The notes under the pieces are model-generated. The model saw nothing but the letters and a program-made list of their open reading frames with translations, did not search any database and was not told where the DNA came from. From Chloroflexota bacterium (GTDB taxonomy: Bacteria; Chloroflexota; Limnocylindria; Limnocylindrales; CSP1-4): DNA of 9,093 bases. Of this stretch, positions 5,989-9,093 are shown piece by piece. The stretch lies in the NCBI GenBank assembly GCA_013695505.1, contig JACDAH010000222.1, positions 1-9,093 of the forward strand. Direction: 5' to 3'. Made by a program: the position numbers and the translations under genes. Position 1 is the first letter of the stretch; each line of letters starts with the position of its first letter.

Positions 5989-6711
5989 ATGGTCGCGCCC
6001 GTCGTCGCCCGCTCCCATGTCACTGATCCACCGCTGTCGCTCGGCCCGGCGAGCCGCCTCCTCGGCGTCGACCCGGACACGCTCCGGCGCTGGGCTGACG
6101 AAGGCCGGATCGAGGCGTTCACGACGGCCGGCGGTCATCGCCGGTTCGCGCGCTCCACGGTCGAGCGGATCCTCGAAGCGCGCCGCCACGATGCGACCCA
6201 ACGGCTCGCGGACCTCGGGGCGACGACCGATCGCCTGTCCCGCGCCTATCGCCGTGGCTACTCCGCCGGGGCCGAGGCGGGCGACGTCCTCGCGGCGATC
6301 CCGACCGGCGAGCGCGACGGCTTCCGCGATGGCGGCCGCAAGCTCGTCGCCGCGCTCCTGGAGCATCTCGACGCCGCGGACGACACCGCCCGCGTCGGTG
6401 CCGAGACAGCGGCCGTTGCCGCGACCGACCAGCTCACCGGCCACCTCGCCGAGGCCGGCATCGCACTCGACGAGGCCGTCTCATTGTTCGTCGCTGCCCG
6501 CCGGCCGTTCCTGACCGAGCTCGGCGCGATCGCCCGCCGACGGGCATTGGACCCGGACCGGCTGATCGCGATCTACGACAGCTCCTCCTCGCTGCTGGAC
6601 CGCCTCCTGATCCGGCTCGTGTCGCGTTACCCGCGGTCCGGATCGAGCCGGCCGCCCATCGATCCGGGACGGTCAACCCCGGCGGCGCGGGCCACGCGCC
6701 GACGTTCCTGA
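5989..6711 (+). CDS. MerR/excisionase-type HTH regulator with a helical C-terminal domain
   Basis: The product is 240 residues from an ATG with GAGG six bases upstream. Residues about 17-60 form a winged helix-turn-helix of the MerR/HTH_17 type: the LGPASRLLGVDPDTLRRW recognition helices followed by GGHRRF (48-53), the conserved wing motif of MerR, CarA/CarH and BldC-like proteins. It should therefore bind DNA. Residues about 65-212 are all helical and Ala/Leu/Asp/Arg-rich. They include a stretch (about 110-212) reminiscent of the helical N-terminal domains of RsbR/PucR-type regulators, but this is only a resemblance. The C-terminal 30 residues are basic and probably disordered. No cobalamin-binding or metal-binding Cys motif is seen. 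It is followed after two bases by a membrane protein gene and shares a strong promoter with it. The target genes and signal are unknown. Confidence 0.85.
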   Translation: MVAPVVARSHVTDPPLSLGPASRLLGVDPDTLRRWADEGRIEAFTTAGGHRRFARSTVERILEARRHDATQRLADLGATTDRLSRAYRRGYSAGAEAGDVLAAIPTGERDGFRDGGRKLVAALLEHLDAADDTARVGAETAAVAATDQLTGHLAEAGIALDEAVSLFVAARRPFLTELGAIARRRALDPDRLIAIYDSSSSLLDRLLIRLVSRYPRSGSSRPPIDPGRSTPAARATRRRS

Positions 6712-6713
6712 TC

Positions 6714-7823
6714 GTGCCCACTGCCCTGCTCCCGGCGGCGACCGCAATCCTTGCCCTGGTCTTCGCTGCGGCCCTCTTCGACCAGTGGCGCGAGCGGCGC
6801 CAGACTTTCCAGCTGGTGTGGACCGCGGGTATGGTCTTCTACGGCGTCGCATCGGGTTGCGAGGCCATCGGGGCGGCGGCTGGCTGGAGCGACCCGCTGT
6901 ACAGGACGTGGTACCTGACCGGCGCCCTGTGGACGGCGGGCTGGCTCGGTCTCGGGACCGCGTTCCTGCTCGGCCGGACGCGCTTCGGATACACGTTCGC
7001 GCTGTGCCTCCTGCTGGCGGGCATCTTCACCCTGCTCACCCAGCGCAAGTTCAACTACGCCGGAGCCGGCACGAGCCCGATCCTCTACCTCATCGGCGCG
7101 CTCGTGCTGGCGGCCGCCGTCGCGATCGAGACCTATTTCCAGAACGACCGCTGGCCCCGCCTCGCGGCAGGCGCCGTCATCGGAGCGACCGTCATCTCGC
7201 TCGTCCTCATGCTGACAGTGAGCCTGGCAGCCCCCGGCTATGCCCTCGATCCCGCGACAGGAGCCCCGACCGGCGAGCTCCTGCCGGGCACGATCCGGTT
7301 GCTGACGCCGTTCATGAACGTGACCGGCGGGCTGGCCCTGATCCTGGGGGCGCTGTTCTCCGCCTACGTCTTCATGCCGAAGCGCCGCGTCCTGGGGTAT
7401 TCGCTTGACCCGGGCCAGCCCGGCGACCAGTTCCTCTTCAACCTCCTGATCGCACCGGTCGCGATCCTCGTGAACTTCGTCGCATCGCTGCCCGGCGCCG
7501 TCCGGGCCCTCGTCGCCGGGCGGCTGCACAGCCGGGTCCCCGCGACGATCCTGATCGCCATCGGCGGCTTCCTCGCGAGCGGTGGCGACACCCTGAGCCG
7601 GTTCGGGATCACGAACTACTTCCAGGTCGGCAAGTTCCTCGCCGTGATCTTCCTGCTGGCCGGTTTCCTCGTCTCGATCGAGACCTTCCGCGAGATTCGG
7701 GTGCCGTTCACCTCGATCCGCCTGCGGGCCTCGCGTCACGAGCGCGGGCCGCTGGCGGACGAAAGCGACGTGGCACCTGTGCGCGCGGCCGCGACGACCG
7801 CCTCGGACCACGCCACCCGCTGA
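6714..7823 (+). CDS. Polytopic membrane protein of unknown function
   Basis: The product is 369 residues with roughly ten hydrophobic segments: about 4-22, 33-52, 68-87, 92-109, 121-142, 150-173, 196-221, 239-262, 276-290 and 305-324. The cytoplasmic-looking tail (about 333-369) is hydrophilic and disordered. The GTG start is two bases after the stop of the HTH regulator and has no clear Shine-Dalgarno of its own, so translation is probably coupled. Short conserved-looking phrases occur in loops (DQWRERRQTFQ 23-33, LTQRKFNYAGAG 108-119, YSLDPGQPGDQF 229-240), but I do not recognise a transporter signature or catalytic motif. The tight link to a DNA-binding protein suggests a membrane partner or sensor for it; that is inference. 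Confidence 0.82.
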   Translation: MPTALLPAATAILALVFAAALFDQWRERRQTFQLVWTAGMVFYGVASGCEAIGAAAGWSDPLYRTWYLTGALWTAGWLGLGTAFLLGRTRFGYTFALCLLLAGIFTLLTQRKFNYAGAGTSPILYLIGALVLAAAVAIETYFQNDRWPRLAAGAVIGATVISLVLMLTVSLAAPGYALDPATGAPTGELLPGTIRLLTPFMNVTGGLALILGALFSAYVFMPKRRVLGYSLDPGQPGDQFLFNLLIAPVAILVNFVASLPGAVRALVAGRLHSRVPATILIAIGGFLASGGDTLSRFGITNYFQVGKFLAVIFLLAGFLVSIETFREIRVPFTSIRLRASRHERGPLADESDVAPVRAAATTASDHATR

Positions 7824-7855
7824 GCTTGCGGCACAGGCGCAGACGTTCGCAGCGG

Positions 7856-7870
7856 GGCGGGAAACCCGCC
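7856..7870. terminator. Perfect GGCGGG-AAA-CCCGCC hairpin before the transporter gene
   Basis: GGCGGG (7856-7861) and CCCGCC (7865-7870) pair perfectly around an AAA loop. The hairpin begins 32 bases after the membrane-protein stop and ends six bases before the -10 of the transporter. It can be read as a terminator without a T-run or as an operator in the -35 zone. Confidence 0.45.
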
Positions 7871-7876
7871 GGCCCG

Positions 7877-7889
7877 TACGATGCACCGG
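7877..7889 (+). promoter_or_regulatory. -10 element giving a leaderless transporter mRNA
   Basis: TACGAT (7877-7882) is followed by exactly seven bases and then the ATG at 7890. This is the same geometry as the element before the gene at 5490. The first ATG (7881) overlaps the -10 itself and is unlikely to be the start. No -35 is evident. Confidence 0.62.
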
Positions 7890-8873
7890 ATGCGCGACCG
7901 CCCCCTGCTTCTTGGCACGCTCGCCGTCATCCTCGCGGCCTGCGGGTTCGGGCTGCTCGGCCCACTTGCCCGCTTCGCCTACGAGGCCGGCTTCGAGCCG
8001 CTCTCCTTCGTGGGCTGGCGAGCGACCTTCGGCTTCCTGATCACGATGGTCGTGATCGCGGCCCGGATCCGGAGCGGGGTCGGGCTGGTCAATCCACTGG
8101 GCCTCGCCCGCGGCGACGCGGTCGCGCTTCTCCTCGCCGGCCTGGCCGGACTGGGGCTCAACGTTGCGATGTTCTTCGCCTTTGACCTCGCCACGGTTGC
8201 CCTCGTCCTGCTCGCCTTCTATACCTACCCTGCGCTGGTCGCCATCGTGGCGGTCGCGCTCGGGCACGAGCGCTTCGACGCGAACCGCGTCGTCGCGCTC
8301 GGACTTGCGTTGGTCGGGATGATCCTCGTCGTCGCCGGCGGCCTCGGCTCCGCGGAGGCCGTCTCGATCCATCCGGTCGGGATCGCCCTCGGCTTCGTCG
8401 CCGCCGTCTGCCAGACCGTGTATGTGACGGTCAGTCGCGGGCGGTTCCTGGCGGTCCCGCCCGAGCAGGCGATGGGCTGGGTCCTGCTGCTCACCGCCGT
8501 CGCCTGCGGCGTGCTCGCGATCGCGGCCGGCAACGACCCGACGATCGCATTTTCCTCGCCGCGGGCCCTGGCGATCGTGGTCTTCACCGGCGTCGTCGCT
8601 GCCGGCATCCCGTCGGTCCTGTTCCTGGTCGGGATCCGGGCGATCGGCGGGACCCGGGCAGGGATCCTCATGCTCATCGAGCCACTCGTCGGTGTGACGC
8701 TCGCCGCGTTCCTCCTCCACGAAGGCCTCCTGCCGATCCAGGTCGCGGGCGGCGCGTCGATCCTCGCCGCGGCCCTCCTCATCCAGCGCGGCGCGGCGGG
8801 GACGGGCGGCGTCACCGCGACGGCGCCGAGCGCTGGACCGCCCTCCCGATCGCCATTGCCCCGTGCCGATTGA
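7890..8873 (+). CDS. EamA/DMT-superfamily transporter
   Basis: The product is 327 residues with ten hydrophobic segments arranged as two tandem EamA units (about 10-150 and 163-299), the standard layout of drug/metabolite-superfamily permeases. Typical features are GFGLLGPLARF in the first segment, YTYPALVAIVA (111-121) at the end of the first unit, and IEPLVGVTLAAFLLHEGL (263-280) at the end of the second. Such proteins export or import small metabolites, often amino acids or amines, across the cytoplasmic membrane; the substrate cannot be inferred. The C-terminal 25 residues are Pro/Ser/Gly-rich and disordered. The second ATG (7890) is preferred over 7881 because of the leaderless promoter geometry. 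The stop overlaps the start of the next gene (TGATG), so the following hydrolase is probably in the same transcript. Confidence 0.9.
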   Translation: MRDRPLLLGTLAVILAACGFGLLGPLARFAYEAGFEPLSFVGWRATFGFLITMVVIAARIRSGVGLVNPLGLARGDAVALLLAGLAGLGLNVAMFFAFDLATVALVLLAFYTYPALVAIVAVALGHERFDANRVVALGLALVGMILVVAGGLGSAEAVSIHPVGIALGFVAAVCQTVYVTVSRGRFLAVPPEQAMGWVLLLTAVACGVLAIAAGNDPTIAFSSPRALAIVVFTGVVAAGIPSVLFLVGIRAIGGTRAGILMLIEPLVGVTLAAFLLHEGLLPIQVAGGASILAAALLIQRGAAGTGGVTATAPSAGPPSRSPLPRAD

Positions 8874-9093
8874 TGACAGCCACTCCTGAATTCGCCGTGG
8901 CACCCGATGACCTCCCCACGATCGTCTTCCTCCATGGCACCCGCTTGACGGGCGCTGCCTGGTCGGCGCAGGCCGCGGCGCTCGGCACGGCATTCCACTG
9001 CCTCGTGCCGGACCTGCCCGGGCATGGGCGGGCGGAGGACGTTGCTTTCACGCTCGATGACGCAGCCGCGCGCGTCGCCGAGCTGATCGAGAG
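8873..9093 (+). CDS. Alpha/beta hydrolase, N-terminal part, runs off the right edge
   Basis: The ATG at 8873 shares one base with the stop of the transporter gene, a classic coupled start. The 73 visible residues show a strand, TIVFLHGT (about 16-23; HG oxyanion-hole motif), an amphipathic helix containing AAWSAQAAAL, a second strand and the DLPGHGRAED turn (47-56), which is the usual start of the alpha/beta hydrolase fold in esterases, lipases and C-C hydrolases. The nucleophile elbow and catalytic His lie outside the window, so catalysis cannot be confirmed. No signal peptide is present, so it is likely cytoplasmic. Its pairing with a DMT transporter could mean hydrolysis of a transported ester, but this is speculative. 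Confidence 0.85.
   Translation, partial: MTATPEFAVAPDDLPTIVFLHGTRLTGAAWSAQAAALGTAFHCLVPDLPGHGRAEDVAFTLDDAAARVAELIE

Noticed and set aside
6627..8993. A 788-codon open frame on the minus strand
   Set aside because: It lies opposite the regulator end and two membrane-protein genes. Its Asp/Arg/Glu/Gly/Gln-rich composition with no fold-like pattern is what the reverse of GC-rich hydrophobic codons gives. The plus-strand genes have motifs, promoters and sensible starts.
1..9093. CRISPR arrays, tRNA or rRNA genes, insertion sequences, phage genes or toxin-antitoxin pairs
   Set aside because: No regularly spaced direct repeats, cloverleaf-like segments, transposase or integrase motifs, or paired toxin/antitoxin-like short genes were seen on either strand.

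Overview
The window is high-GC bacterial DNA, tightly packed, with short leader regions and two genes that appear to be transcribed without a leader (TANNAT, seven bases, ATG). Together with the style of the proteins (secreted PD40-type propeller, Gly/Ala/Arg-rich proteins, an HTH protein coupled to an undescribed polytopic membrane protein), this points to a high-GC Chloroflexota or Actinobacteria-like lineage. That placement is inference; no rRNA or marker gene is present. There are no tRNA or rRNA genes, CRISPR arrays, insertion sequences or other mobile elements that I can see.

Left block, minus strand (1-3575). Reading right to left there is a dienelactone-hydrolase-family gene (3575-2790), a large alpha/beta serine hydrolase with about six membrane segments (2738-900), and a tiny single-membrane-segment protein whose reading frame appears broken (875-718). 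All are closely spaced and probably form one operon. Beyond it, with its own candidate promoter and an inverted repeat over that promoter, lies the start of a secreted PD40/beta-propeller-like protein that runs off the left edge (562-1). The operon part of this block is visibly lower in GC than the right half and may be accessory DNA.

Right block, plus strand (3913-9093). A small CxxH protein (3913-4158) ends in a strong hairpin terminator. It is followed by a lipoprotein (4457-5425), a leaderless 120-residue Cys-rich protein (5490-5852), a MerR/excisionase-type DNA-binding protein (5989-6711) two bases ahead of a ten-segment membrane protein (6714-7823), a leaderless EamA/DMT-family transporter (7890-8873), and an alpha/beta hydrolase (8873 to the right edge) whose start overlaps the transporter stop.

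Working picture: the left block encodes cell-envelope-associated esterase or lipase chemistry of unknown substrate. In the right block the HTH/membrane-protein pair looks like a co-expressed regulator and membrane partner, and the transporter/hydrolase pair looks translationally coupled. The points most worth a second look are the multi-membrane-pass serine hydrolase operon, the frameshifted mini-gene, and the two matching leaderless promoters, each preceded by a perfect hairpin at the same distance from the upstream stop codon.
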